From: Anoxybacillus mongoliensis
Lineage (GTDB): Bacteria > Bacillota > Bacilli > Bacillales > Anoxybacillaceae
Length of the DNA: 64,000 nt
NCBI RefSeq assembly: GCF_014201515.1
Contig: NZ_JACHEQ010000010.1
Location: 36,280-100,279, forward strand
Direction of reading: 5' to 3'
In this document: in pieces, positions 45,582-55,785 of the stretch
Numbering within the stretch: position 1 is the stretch's first letter
How the letters are laid out: every line of letters begins with the position of its first letter
Position numbers and translations under genes: made by a program
The notes under the pieces: generated by a model
What the model was told of the DNA's origin: nothing
Databases searched by the model: none
Seen by the model: the letters and a program-made list of their open reading frames with translations, nothing else

Positions 45582-45658
45582 TATGTATCCCCCTTCATAT
45601 ATGTTCTAATGATAGAGTAACGAAGGGTTAAATTCGTTGTCAAATTTGGAAACAAATA

Positions 45659-46630
45659 TCAACCTCTTTTCGATGCATGCCAACGCCATGCGCTTGCGAT
45701 AATGTCTTCAAGCGAACGTGTCGCCTTCCAACCGAGTTCACGCGCAATGTTTTCTGACGATGCGACAAGTCGCGCAGGGTCTCCCGGACGGCGCACCGTA
45801 TATTCAATCGTTGCTTTTTTCCCTGTGACGCGTTCGCACATGTCGATCACTTCTTTAACCGAATAGCCGAGCCCATTGCCTACATTGTATACTGCCGTCT
45901 TTTTCTCATCAGAAAGAAGGGCGTGTAGCGCGAGAATGTGCGCCTCCGCTAAGTCCGTGACGTGAATGTAATCGCGAATACATGTGCCATCTGGTGTATC
46001 GTAGTCTGTACCGAACACCGAAATTTTATCGCGCAATCCAAGCAAATGTTGCAAAATGAGCGGAATTAAGTGCGTTTCCGGGTGATGATCTTCCCCGATT
46101 TCACCGCTTTCATGCGCACCTGCCGCATTAAAATAACGCAAGACGACGTAACGTAAATCATACGCTGATGCAAAATCTGAAAGCATATGCTCGACCATTA
46201 ATTTCGAACGGCCGTATGGATTAATCGGATTCGTTGGACATTGCTCTGTAATGATATCAACGTTTGGAATACCGTACACAGCAGCTGTCGATGAAAAAAT
46301 AAATCGCTTTACCCCGTATTCCATCATCGTTTCTAACAACGTTAACGTCGCAGCGACGTTGTTTTTATAATATTTCATCGGTTCGGCAACCGATTCGCCT
46401 ACTAAACTATTTGCTGCAAAATGCATAACCGCATCGATCGGATATTTTTCAAAAATGCGCACGAGCGTCGCCCGATCGCCTAAATCGCCATGCACAAACA
46501 CCGCTCGTTTATCGACTAAATACCGATGCCCTGTCGATAAATTATCGAGCACAACGACGGGCTTCGTTTCAACTAATTGTTTGACGACATGGCTACCGAT
46601 ATATCCCGCTCCACCAACGACTAAAATCAT
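45659..46630 (-). CDS. galE: UDP-glucose 4-epimerase
   Basis: 323 residues from ATG 46630 (MILVVGGAGYIGSHVVKQL), eight bases after AAAGGAG. Extended SDR: GGAGYIGSH NAD site, Ser in IFSSTAAVYG, and the YGRSKL catalytic Tyr/Lys. Interconverts UDP-glucose and UDP-galactose for glycans. Lies 97 bases downstream of ugd in the same direction, so the two may form a nucleotide-sugar unit. Confidence 0.94.
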   Translation of the reverse strand: MILVVGGAGYIGSHVVKQLVETKPVVVLDNLSTGHRYLVDKRAVFVHGDLGDRATLVRIFEKYPIDAVMHFAANSLVGESVAEPMKYYKNNVAATLTLLETMMEYGVKRFIFSSTAAVYGIPNVDIITEQCPTNPINPYGRSKLMVEHMLSDFASAYDLRYVVLRYFNAAGAHESGEIGEDHHPETHLIPLILQHLLGLRDKISVFGTDYDTPDGTCIRDYIHVTDLAEAHILALHALLSDEKKTAVYNVGNGLGYSVKEVIDMCERVTGKKATIEYTVRRPGDPARLVASSENIARELGWKATRSLEDIIASAWRWHASKRG

Positions 46631-46694
46631 ATAGAAGCTCCTTTCGTTGTAATATACTTCAATATTACTACACATATATGGAAAAATCGATGAA

Positions 46695-46720
46695 AAGGCG
46701 AGCATCTTTCCGCTCGGCTT
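46695..46720 (-). terminator. Terminator between ugd and galE
   Basis: 9-bp stem with one mismatch: AAGGCGAGC (46695-46703) and GCTCGGCTT (46712-46720), followed by UUUUC on the minus strand. Seven bases after the ugd stop. Confidence 0.6.
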
Positions 46721-46726
46721 TCTTTT

Positions 46727-48028
46727 TTATTTCACCGGCTTTCGCCCGATCGAATCATATTCGATGTCATATTTTTTTATATCGTCAAGGGCATAACAAT
46801 TGCGCCCATCAAAAATAATTGGCGTTTTCATTTGCTTGACATATACAGATAAGTCCAGTTGGCGAAATTCATCCCATTCGGTTAAAATCATCGCCGCATC
46901 CGCATCTTTCAACGCCTCTTCCACACTGCTTGCATATATGACTTCCTTCGGTAACACACTTTTCGCTTTGTTCATCGCAATCGGATCGTAGGCAACAACG
47001 ATGGCCTGTTCCGCCACAAGCTCACGAGCAACAACAAGCGATGGGGCTTCGCGCATATCGTCCGTGTTTGGCTTAAATGACAAACCGAGAAGGGCGATTT
47101 TTTTCCCTGCGAGATGCCCAAATCTTTTTTTCGCTTTTTCAATTAGCTTGCGTTGTTGTTTATTGTTTACTTCAATCACTGCCTTCAACAATTCGAAATC
47201 GTGATCGATATTTGCCGCAATTTTCGCTAACGCTTTCGTATCTTTCGGAAAACAAGAGCCCCCGTAACCGATGCCTGCACGTAAAAACGAGGCACCGATG
47301 CGTTCGTCCATCCCCATCCCAGCTGCTACTTGTTCAATGTCTGCGCCTACTTTTTCACATATGTTCGCAATTTCGTTAATAAAACTAATTTTCGTCGCTA
47401 AAAAGGCGTTCGAGGCATATTTAATCATTTCCGCGCTGCGAATATCAGTTTGAAAGATCGGAATGCCAAACGGACGATGAATGTCTGCAATAATAGCCGC
47501 TGCTCGTTCATCATCCGCACCGATGACAATACGGTCGCCATGAAACGTATCATGAATCGCCGAACCTTCACGCAAAAATTCAGGATTGGATACAACTTCA
47601 ATGCGTACATGTGGAGCCAGCTGCTCAAACATACGCTTTATTTCGTGATTCGTTCCGACCGGCACCGTACTTTTCGTTACGACAATGACATCTTTCGTCA
47701 CTGATGAGGCAATGTCTTTGACCGCCTGTTTCAAATATGTCAAATTCGCAGAACCATCTTCCTTTTCAGGCGTGCCGACCGCAATATAAATGACATCCGC
47801 CTCTCGATACGCACTCGCACCATCTGTCGTAAAAAACAACCGATTCGCTTCCATATTTTTTTTCATTAACGGCTCAATACCCGGCTCATAAATCGGCGAG
47901 ATGCCTCGTTTCATCCGCTCTACTTTTTCTTCATCTACATCAACGCATACGACCCGATGACCGATATGTGCAAGCGCCACACCTGTCACTAAACCGACAT
48001 ATCCTGTTCCGACAACAACAATGTTCAT
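46727..48028 (-). CDS. ugd: UDP-glucose 6-dehydrogenase
   Basis: 433 residues from ATG 48028 (MNIVVVGTGYVGLVTGVAL), after GGAGG. Motifs: GTGYVGL NAD site, VGTPEKEDGSANL, NPEFLREGSAI, and the catalytic Cys in GYGGSCFPKDTKAL near residue 260; the C-terminal domain has LSFKPNTDDMREAPS. Oxidises UDP-glucose to UDP-glucuronate for acidic polymers (teichuronic acid or exopolysaccharide). Confidence 0.94.
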   Translation of the reverse strand: MNIVVVGTGYVGLVTGVALAHIGHRVVCVDVDEEKVERMKRGISPIYEPGIEPLMKKNMEANRLFFTTDGASAYREADVIYIAVGTPEKEDGSANLTYLKQAVKDIASSVTKDVIVVTKSTVPVGTNHEIKRMFEQLAPHVRIEVVSNPEFLREGSAIHDTFHGDRIVIGADDERAAAIIADIHRPFGIPIFQTDIRSAEMIKYASNAFLATKISFINEIANICEKVGADIEQVAAGMGMDERIGASFLRAGIGYGGSCFPKDTKALAKIAANIDHDFELLKAVIEVNNKQQRKLIEKAKKRFGHLAGKKIALLGLSFKPNTDDMREAPSLVVARELVAEQAIVVAYDPIAMNKAKSVLPKEVIYASSVEEALKDADAAMILTEWDEFRQLDLSVYVKQMKTPIIFDGRNCYALDDIKKYDIEYDSIGRKPVK

Positions 48029-48169
48029 AGCCAACCTCCGTGCTTTTTTTTCAGTTTACACAAATGTGAGCGTTTTTGCACGATACAGCTATTGAAAGAA
48101 AATGAAAGATCCCTCTTATAAAAACATAGAAATTTGTCTATCATTATAGTAAAGAAAGGAGGAAACACC

Positions 48170-49461
<1,292 letters not shown>

Positions 49462-49488
49462 GATTAAAATCTTGTATTTGAAATAGAA

Positions 49489-49522
49489 AAACAGCTTGTC
49501 AGTTCTCGCCGACGAGCTGTTT
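49489..49522. terminator. Terminator of the former amylase gene
   Basis: 12-bp stem with one G-U pair: AAACAGCTTGTC (49489-49500) with GACGAGCTGTTT (49511-49522), then TTATTT. Probably a leftover from the intact gene. Confidence 0.8.
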
Positions 49523-49555
49523 TTATTTAGAAGGTATGACAGTCACCAACAATCC

Positions 49556-51199
49556 TCACTCTAAATGTAGTTTATAAATAAACGTACCTACATAAGATGA
49601 TGAATACCAATATACATCGTTTTCAATGACAAGCGGATGCATGTTTCCTGGGGTAGGGATACCGACCTTTTTCGGATCCTTCACTAAGCGACCTTCCCCA
49701 TCGACAACAGCATAAAATGTCGACGAAAATCCGTCATCGTCGTCCACACTCCAAACAAGAAGGAAGCGATCATCACTTATCTTTCGAATATGCACTTCTT
49801 CTACTGATTTTCCAGATGAAACCGAAAAATTTGTCAACCAATTTATTTTTACAGCTGTATCGTCTTCGGCATCTTTCGACACGGTCGCTATAAATAAATT
49901 TTTCACTTCACTTAATCTGTATGGATTTTTTGGGTACACACTCGATCCGACAACAAGATAGTTGTTTGTTGCTACTTCAAATCCTCCGAGTTTCGCACCA
50001 GTGTAATTAATACATTCCTCTTTTACTTTCGGAAAACGAAGAATATCGATGACATTTGTAATCATTCCATCCTCTTCCGTTTGAAGAACAATCGAGCGTG
50101 GATACGCATCACCATGATCTACGTACACGACACGATCACCATCAAACCGTACAAACGTCGCAAACGAATGGCTTACGTGATTGTTCGGCCATTGGTAGCT
50201 ATCTTTCGGGAGTAGAGTCATAGTTTTTGTATCAACAAAAAATGAAATATTCGATTGATGACGCTTTCCATCTTCAGATGTATAACGCAAACGCGCTGTA
50301 TGAATAGCTAAAATACCATTTCGGTTGTCCATCTCCAAATTACTCGCATGAAAAGGTTGTGTTACGTAAACATCACGAATACGTAGCTTCCCAACTTCTT
50401 TCCACTCCTTATTATACTTCACAATGGAAAACACATCTTTTGAGTTTGATTCATTATTGTTGTTAGCCCCATAAACAACATAATAATATCCATCGTCAGA
50501 AGCGTGAAAACCACCAAATATCGGTAAATTCATTGGAATAACAGTTTGTTGATGGGAGCGAAACATCGGATCAAAATGATGAATATATAATTTCCCGTCA
50601 TAACTCTCCAAAATGTGTATTTTTCCTTGATCAGCAAACATATAACGATTGGCAACTTCAAAATAGTTACCATAACGATAGTCGTTCGTGTATACATTCA
50701 AAATCGTTGGAATATACGTCACGTTTAGTCCTTGTAAAGAAAAAATATGTACTGCACGTTCCTTTGCATTCCAAAACACTTGACAGCCAAGACCTTCCGA
50801 GATGAAACGCAAAGGTACAAAAACTCTCCCGTATTTTGAAAACGCTGGGACACCTAAGCGAACTTTTTCTCCGTTGACCATTGCTGTTTTTTCATTTAAG
50901 CGAAGCGTAATCTTTCGGTTATTCAGTTGCCCTGTAATCTTCTTTGTTCCCTCATCCCATAGCAGCGTAGCACCCAGAGCCTCAAATATGCCACGAAACG
51001 GAACGAGGGTATAACCATCCTTAACATAAGGAGGCTGTGGAGAATCAAAAAAAACTTCCTTACTATTTACAAAGACAGAAACCACATTTTCTTCCCAGTC
51101 ATCCTCAACAATTGAACTAGCTACAGCAACTTGATGTCCAAAAGAAAACATCGCAAACATCATTCCAAACGCCAACATAAAGCACCAAACTTTTTTCAC
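49556..51199 (-). CDS. Secreted protein with copper amine oxidase N-terminal (stalk) domain
   Basis: 547 residues from GTG 51199, eight bases after GGAGGGAG; the upstream GTG lies inside that site. Signal peptide ending AVAS (about 29). Residues 42-155 form the stalk domain (GYTLVPFRGIFEALGATLLWDEGTKKITG ... RVFVPLRFISEGLGCQVFWN), common in Firmicutes surface proteins as a wall- or matrix-binding stalk. The remaining 390 residues are beta-rich, like a propeller, with no recognised enzyme motif. Single gene. Confidence 0.82.
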   Translation of the reverse strand: MKKVWCFMLAFGMMFAMFSFGHQVAVASSIVEDDWEENVVSVFVNSKEVFFDSPQPPYVKDGYTLVPFRGIFEALGATLLWDEGTKKITGQLNNRKITLRLNEKTAMVNGEKVRLGVPAFSKYGRVFVPLRFISEGLGCQVFWNAKERAVHIFSLQGLNVTYIPTILNVYTNDYRYGNYFEVANRYMFADQGKIHILESYDGKLYIHHFDPMFRSHQQTVIPMNLPIFGGFHASDDGYYYVVYGANNNNESNSKDVFSIVKYNKEWKEVGKLRIRDVYVTQPFHASNLEMDNRNGILAIHTARLRYTSEDGKRHQSNISFFVDTKTMTLLPKDSYQWPNNHVSHSFATFVRFDGDRVVYVDHGDAYPRSIVLQTEEDGMITNVIDILRFPKVKEECINYTGAKLGGFEVATNNYLVVGSSVYPKNPYRLSEVKNLFIATVSKDAEDDTAVKINWLTNFSVSSGKSVEEVHIRKISDDRFLLVWSVDDDDGFSSTFYAVVDGEGRLVKDPKKVGIPTPGNMHPLVIENDVYWYSSSYVGTFIYKLHLE

Positions 51200-51237
51200 G
51201 TATATCTCCCTCCACACTCATTTTCCCTATCCTTCAT

Positions 51238-51260
51238 CGGAGCGTGACAGGCACCATAAA
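51238..51260 (-). repeat. Isolated partial terminator-repeat tail
   Basis: TCGGAGCGTGACAGGCACCAT matches the tail module of the repeat family at 589-2556 but lacks the hairpin. It lies between the stalk protein and the DUF3226 gene, 49 kb from the other copies, which shows that the module is dispersed. Confidence 0.6.
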
Positions 51261-51264
51261 AAAA

Positions 51265-51888
51265 TTAAGCCTCTCGCAAAAAGTGAATCAATGACTGTAA
51301 CGAAGGATGCGTAAAATTCCAATATCCTTTCTTCGCCGCCACCCCTATACTAGTTACTAATTCCGGTCGGGAGGCTAAAAATACATGAGCTTTGGCTTTA
51401 GCTAAATTTTTAGGGATACATCCCTTTCCTTTTACGCATTCAAAAAACTTCTCAATGCATTCTATGACAGGATCATCAGACACAGAAGACATACACAAGT
51501 CTTCCAACATTCCTTTTTCAAAGTTACCAGGCATAATGAAAATACCTACTTTTCTCCCCAGATGTTCCTTGAGCTCGTTTTGTCGATTAGGTGCATGCAA
51601 GTGGATCGAATGTAGCGCGCTTTTTACACTCGCAAACGCTGCATCTGGATTGTTATCCGCATCTCGAATAATAACTAACGTTTTGACTCTCTCAAATCCC
51701 GTTAACAAACAAAGCATCTTCAAATGCTGCATAAAGTTTCCTTTCCCCTCAACGTTAATCATTTCGAAGCCTTCAATTCCTGCTTTATCTAGCAGGGCCT
51801 CAAAGAAATTCACTTCATCCTTTCCCTCCACTAAAAGGAGCTTCTCACTTGTAATCTCCTTCGGCTTCAAGGTCACCGCACTTCCCAC
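51265..51888 (-). CDS. DUF3226 (TOPRIM-like) protein of an ATPase-TOPRIM pair
   Basis: 207 residues if started at GTG 51888; GTG 51876, which overlaps the ATPase stop by four bases, is as likely. TOPRIM-type acidic residues: Glu21 in LLLVEGKDEVNFF and Asp76/Asp78 in VIIRDADNN. DUF3226 proteins are small nuclease-like TOPRIM relatives. The gene is coupled to an OLD/RecF-like AAA ATPase, an organisation seen in the PARIS phage-defence system (AriA ATPase with AriB, a DUF4435 TOPRIM-like effector). Here it would be the effector. Defence function is inferred from architecture. Confidence 0.78.
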   Translation of the reverse strand: MGSAVTLKPKEITSEKLLLVEGKDEVNFFEALLDKAGIEGFEMINVEGKGNFMQHLKMLCLLTGFERVKTLVIIRDADNNPDAAFASVKSALHSIHLHAPNRQNELKEHLGRKVGIFIMPGNFEKGMLEDLCMSSVSDDPVIECIEKFFECVKGKGCIPKNLAKAKAHVFLASRPELVTSIGVAAKKGYWNFTHPSLQSLIHFLREA

Positions 51889-52943
51889 CCTTGCTCAATA
51901 GCCATTTCAAGTTCAGAAAAAGTAAATGTTTTCGGAATGATCTTCTCACCAACACGCTCAAGTCGTATATAACGGAAATCCCTGTTTCCTTCCGATATTC
52001 CCGATACAGCGCTACTTAAGCATTCATAGCTATGAGTGGTTGCGAAAATTTGACACCCATAATCTGTGGCTGCCTTCATTAAAATCTCCCAAATTTTCGG
52101 CATCTTCGAATAATGGAATCCATTTTCAATTTCATCAATAAGAATAATCCCTTCTCTCGTATAGGCGATGGCTAATAATATTGTTAATAGTCTAGACAAG
52201 CCATCTCCCATATAGGCAAATGGCACTTTTTTCGACAACCCGATATCTCCATATAACATGGATTCACCATTTGGCAATGCCACAGAGACAAGCTTTTTCA
52301 AACGGGGTTCTATTGTTTGTAAATAAGGTAATAATTGTTCTGCTTCACCGCGGATATCTAGCTCACCATATCGAACCGCTGTTTCTACAGGATTGAACGG
52401 AATTTTAGAACCGAGAAAATAAGCGTTTTGTATTTCTTTAAATTTTGCCTGTACAATCTGCATGCCAAATCCGCCGCTCGTGTTAATGAAAAAATGAAAA
52501 AGATCTCTTTCTCCTCGCTTTCCATCCCTATATTCAATTTTCACCATACTTTGAATCGCTTCATTAGAACTCCCAAAACTCTCTTCTCTGTTTATTGGGA
52601 TAGAAAACACTTGTTGGTTTTCATCTTGAAAACAAAGGGACATCACCTCTTCCACACCATGTTCTCTTAAAATCTTTATTTTGATCGTTTCCTTTAAATC
52701 AAAATTATAAAAAATAGGCGCAAACATCGTATCAGATCGAACAGGTATGCCTGTCACCCCACGCCAATTGTACTGCCTAATTAACATGTTTGGATTCATA
52801 CGATCAAAAAATAAAAATAGAGCCTCTAATAAAGTCGTTTTCCCTACATTATTTTTACCTCCAAATAAGTTTAATCTTCCCAAATTATTTAAAGCGATAT
52901 GATTTAAACTTTTGAAATTTTCAATTTCGACTGAACGAATCAT
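51873..52943 (-). CDS. OLD/RecF-like AAA ATPase (PARIS-like sensor candidate)
   Basis: 356 residues. MIRSVEIENFKSLNHIALNN is the usual RecF/OLD start, Walker A GGKNNVGKT at 28-36, Walker B in GIILIDEIENGFHYS followed by IWEILMKAATDYGCQIFATTHS (H-loop). No C-terminal TOPRIM is fused, unlike OLD nucleases; the TOPRIM is the separate downstream DUF3226 gene, overlapping by about 16 bases. Size and partner match AriA-type ATPases. No ribosome binding site of note was seen. Could equally be a housekeeping SMC-like pair. Confidence 0.82.
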   Translation of the reverse strand: MIRSVEIENFKSLNHIALNNLGRLNLFGGKNNVGKTTLLEALFLFFDRMNPNMLIRQYNWRGVTGIPVRSDTMFAPIFYNFDLKETIKIKILREHGVEEVMSLCFQDENQQVFSIPINREESFGSSNEAIQSMVKIEYRDGKRGERDLFHFFINTSGGFGMQIVQAKFKEIQNAYFLGSKIPFNPVETAVRYGELDIRGEAEQLLPYLQTIEPRLKKLVSVALPNGESMLYGDIGLSKKVPFAYMGDGLSRLLTILLAIAYTREGIILIDEIENGFHYSKMPKIWEILMKAATDYGCQIFATTHSYECLSSAVSGISEGNRDFRYIRLERVGEKIIPKTFTFSELEMAIEQGWEVR

Positions 52944-53381
52944 ATGTATCCACCTACTATGCTACATGTTTTATTTACAAATAATGTCCAAGTGTACCCC
53001 ATCTACCATTGAAAAGAAAGCGAAACTCCTCACAACAATCAGATAACATAAACGATGAATGCTTATTATAAAAAGACTATTTAACCATTTATTTTGCCAC
53101 ACATATATTCTTTTCACTACTACCGTCTGGATTCCTGCATGTATCGAAATAAATTTTTTACTTTTACATCTATTCGGAAAAATCCCTCAGTGCAGGCAAT
53201 CAGCTATAAAAATACTTGAATAAAGAGAAGCAAAAATGTCGCAGAGAGGAAAATAAGCGAGTGGCGATGATTCAATTGGAGGGAAGGACTGCCTACCGAA
53301 GAATGACAGCCCTCTAATAAACATTTTCTCTACTTTACCAATTCCCAAAGATAGGGCTATTTATCAAGTCAAGACGAAATA
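52944..53381. other. Intergenic stretch without recognisable gene
   Basis: About 440 AT-rich bases with no ORF backed by a ribosome binding site. The segment GGGAAGGACTGCCTACCG ... GACAGCCCTCT (53281-53316) is a loose inverted repeat and may be a decayed mobile-element end or a terminator for the LCP gene. Nothing firmer can be said. Confidence 0.4.
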
Positions 53382-54302
53382 CTACAAATCGATATCCAAA
53401 TGCTCCTTTAACCGTTGTGAAATGGCAGCGCGTTCTTCCTCTGGTACAATCAAATAGTAGATCCCGTTTATTTTTTGACCTTTTCCTTGTATGTGTAGCT
53501 GCTCGATATGACGTCTTGCTTCTTTGTAGTTCGCTTGAATTTGTTTCATGTCATCAAACGTTAAATTCGTTTTTATATTTTTTCCTATCGCTTCAAGTAT
53601 GTCATTATAGTTTGTAAGTAAAGAGAAGCTAGCTCCTTTTTTAATAATTGCCTCAATCACTTGTTTTTGCCGATCTTGTCTGCCAAAATCGCCACGTGGA
53701 TCATCATAGCGCATACGGGCGTATTTTAATGCCTTTTCCCCATTTAAAGTAATTTCTCCTTTAGGAAACGACTCTCCTTCATATTCAAATGAAAAAGCAT
53801 TATTTACTGTTACACCGCCAACGGCATCTACGATATCTTTAAAGCTTTCCATGTTCACTTTAATATAATAATCAATTGGAATGTCTAAAAATTGTTCGAC
53901 CGTCGCAAGCGTCATTTCCACCCCACCAAAAGCGTACGAGTGGTTAATTTTATCCTCTTTCCCTTTACCAACAATCATCGTACGTGTATCTCGTGGAATG
54001 CTTACCATTTCTATCGATTGTTTTTTTGGGTTCACTGTCATGACAATTAACGAATCTGCCCGCCCGCGATCATTTTTTCGTTCATCCACACCGATCAGTA
54101 AAATCGAGATAGGTTGTTGCTTTGTAAATGATAGTGCATCTGGACGTTTGTCTGAATTTGCCCGTTCAATCGGTGCATGTATTTCGTTCATTGTTTGTTG
54201 TAGTTTGTGATAAACCGAAAACACGTATGCCCCTACCAACGCAAGAAATAAAACAATTGCTCCAATCCATATACGTTTTGTCCTTTTTCGCCCCGATGTC
54301 AT
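53382..54302 (-). CDS. LytR-CpsA-Psr (LCP) family wall-polymer ligase
   Basis: 306 residues, ATG after AAAGGAAGAGG. Short cytoplasmic start, one membrane helix (IWIGAIVLFLALVGAYVF), then the LCP domain (about 60-260): ISILLIGVDER, RADSLIVMTVNPKKQSIEMVSIPRDTR, INHSYAFGG, the VGGVTVNNAFSF motif and the Arg-rich ALKYARMRYDDPRGDFGRQDRQKQV. LCP enzymes move finished teichoic acid or other glycan chains from undecaprenyl phosphate to peptidoglycan. Being last in the glycan cluster, it likely attaches the polymer made by the genes upstream. Confidence 0.93.
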   Translation of the reverse strand: MTSGRKRTKRIWIGAIVLFLALVGAYVFSVYHKLQQTMNEIHAPIERANSDKRPDALSFTKQQPISILLIGVDERKNDRGRADSLIVMTVNPKKQSIEMVSIPRDTRTMIVGKGKEDKINHSYAFGGVEMTLATVEQFLDIPIDYYIKVNMESFKDIVDAVGGVTVNNAFSFEYEGESFPKGEITLNGEKALKYARMRYDDPRGDFGRQDRQKQVIEAIIKKGASFSLLTNYNDILEAIGKNIKTNLTFDDMKQIQANYKEARRHIEQLHIQGKGQKINGIYYLIVPEEERAAISQRLKEHLDIDL

Positions 54303-54657
54303 TTGCCTCTTCCTTTGGTCATGGATATTTTCATGTGAAGCGTAACATACAGCTTGAAAAAAAACAAGGAATGTTTCGCTATCTCTTCAAGCAAACATTT
54401 CACTCTCCAAATCAACTCGTCAAATATTTTTTGTAAGAATGCGATAAAACAGATTAGCATCGGTGTATTTAAGAGGGGGATGATAGCCATACTTTTTCAC
54501 ATGTTTCAATCACCTTTTGAACAGGATGATGATAAGCATCGATCATAAATATGTTGCATCTCCAACATGAGCAATCCTTATTTTTGGGGCAACCGTGTTA
54601 CACAAAAGTGTGACGGAAGCAAGACAAAAGCTCGCTTCCGTCAATCGAAAAATGAAG
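54303..54657. other. Intergenic stretch with a terminator hairpin
   Basis: No supported gene. Contains TGACGGAAGC (54611-54620) and GCTTCCGTCA (54634-54643), a perfect 10-bp stem with a 13-base loop. On the minus strand it follows the GNAT remnant and looks like that gene's surviving terminator. Confidence 0.55.
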
Positions 54658-54900
54658 TTAAACTTCGTAGTCGTAGCTATATAGCGGCGACCAAATTTCT
54701 TTTATGATTGGCATAGGGAACACTTCATCATCTTAACCGTCAATACAATTGAACAACCTCTCCCTTTTGTACAATCTTAAAATGATTGTGTTTTTCGGGT
54801 GATCCTCACATTCAACATAAACAAAACGACCACCGAGTCTTTTGTGCAAATCACTAATTAGCTCCATCGCAACGCTTAGTATCTCTTCCCCCTTTATAGT
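54658..54900 (-). pseudogene. Decayed GNAT acetyltransferase remnant
   Basis: The minus strand reads EEILSVAMELISDLHKRLGG then RFVYVECEDHPKNTIIL, closely resembling the end of the acetyl-CoA binding motif and strand of GNAT acetyltransferases (family pattern GGRFVYLECEDxPK). Upstream is a stop codon (54901-54903) and the N-terminal half is missing. Downstream the frame ends at 54733-54735 and a further open stretch (VFPMPIIKEIWSPLYSYDYEV) ends at 54658. Probably a fragment left by rearrangement near the glycan cluster. Confidence 0.6.
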
Positions 54901-54945
54901 TCATCCAATAAGAGACTTTAATAAACTGTACTTTTTACTATTCAT

Positions 54946-55785
54946 CTATATGCTTCTTAGAAAAATACGCAAAGAATCTCTCCAATTTGGCATTACCTTA
55001 AAACCATTTAATCTTAATGCCATATGTTCAAACACTGAATACATCGGTCTTGGTGCTGGTCTTGGAAACTCTTTTGTCGTGCAAGGATTGACTTTAACCT
55101 CGATATCTGCTTCCTCAAAAATCGCTTTCGCAAATTCATACCAGGAACAATGTCCCGAATTGGAAACATGATAAACACCGTACTTTTCCGTCTGAATGAG
55201 CTGTAAAATGCAATTTGCTAAATCGACCGTATATGTCGGGCAGCCGATTTGGTCGTTGACGACCATTAACTCATCTCGCTCTTTGGCTAGCTTTAACATC
55301 GTCTTGACAAAATTGTCCCCATGTTTCCCATACACCCAAGACGTTCTCACGATAAAAAACTTCGAATGCAAGTCGCGGACAAACTGCTCGCCAGCTAGTT
55401 TGCTCTTCCCATACACGCTAAGTGGATTGGTCGGCGTAAATTCGTTGTATGGGGTAGTTGCCATTCCGTCAAAGACGTAGTCTGTGCTAATGTAAACAAG
55501 TTTTGCCCCTACTGCTTCCGAGGCAGCCGCAACGTTTCTCGTTCCGTAAGCGTTAATTAAAAACGCTTGATCTGGCTCGGATTCCGCTAAATCGACTTTC
55601 GTATACGCTGCGGTATGAATGACCACATCAGGACGAACTTCGCTAGTCACTTGTTTCACTTGGTCAGAATTTGTAATATCTAACTCTTCCCGTCCATAAC
55701 CGTAAACTTCATACCCTTGATTAGCGAGTAAATGGACTAAATCTGTACCAAGCTGCCCTTTTGCGCCTGTTACAACTACTTTCAT
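54946..55785 (-). CDS. rmlD: dTDP-4-dehydrorhamnose reductase
   Basis: 279 residues. GAKGQLGTDLVHLL NADPH site, STDYVFDG, and catalytic YGKSKLAGE. Last step of dTDP-L-rhamnose synthesis. ATG overlaps the rmlB stop (ATGA), so the two are translationally coupled. Order in the direction of transcription is rmlA-C-B-D. Confidence 0.95.
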   Translation of the reverse strand: MKVVVTGAKGQLGTDLVHLLANQGYEVYGYGREELDITNSDQVKQVTSEVRPDVVIHTAAYTKVDLAESEPDQAFLINAYGTRNVAAASEAVGAKLVYISTDYVFDGMATTPYNEFTPTNPLSVYGKSKLAGEQFVRDLHSKFFIVRTSWVYGKHGDNFVKTMLKLAKERDELMVVNDQIGCPTYTVDLANCILQLIQTEKYGVYHVSNSGHCSWYEFAKAIFEEADIEVKVNPCTTKEFPRPAPRPMYSVFEHMALRLNGFKVMPNWRDSLRIFLRSI

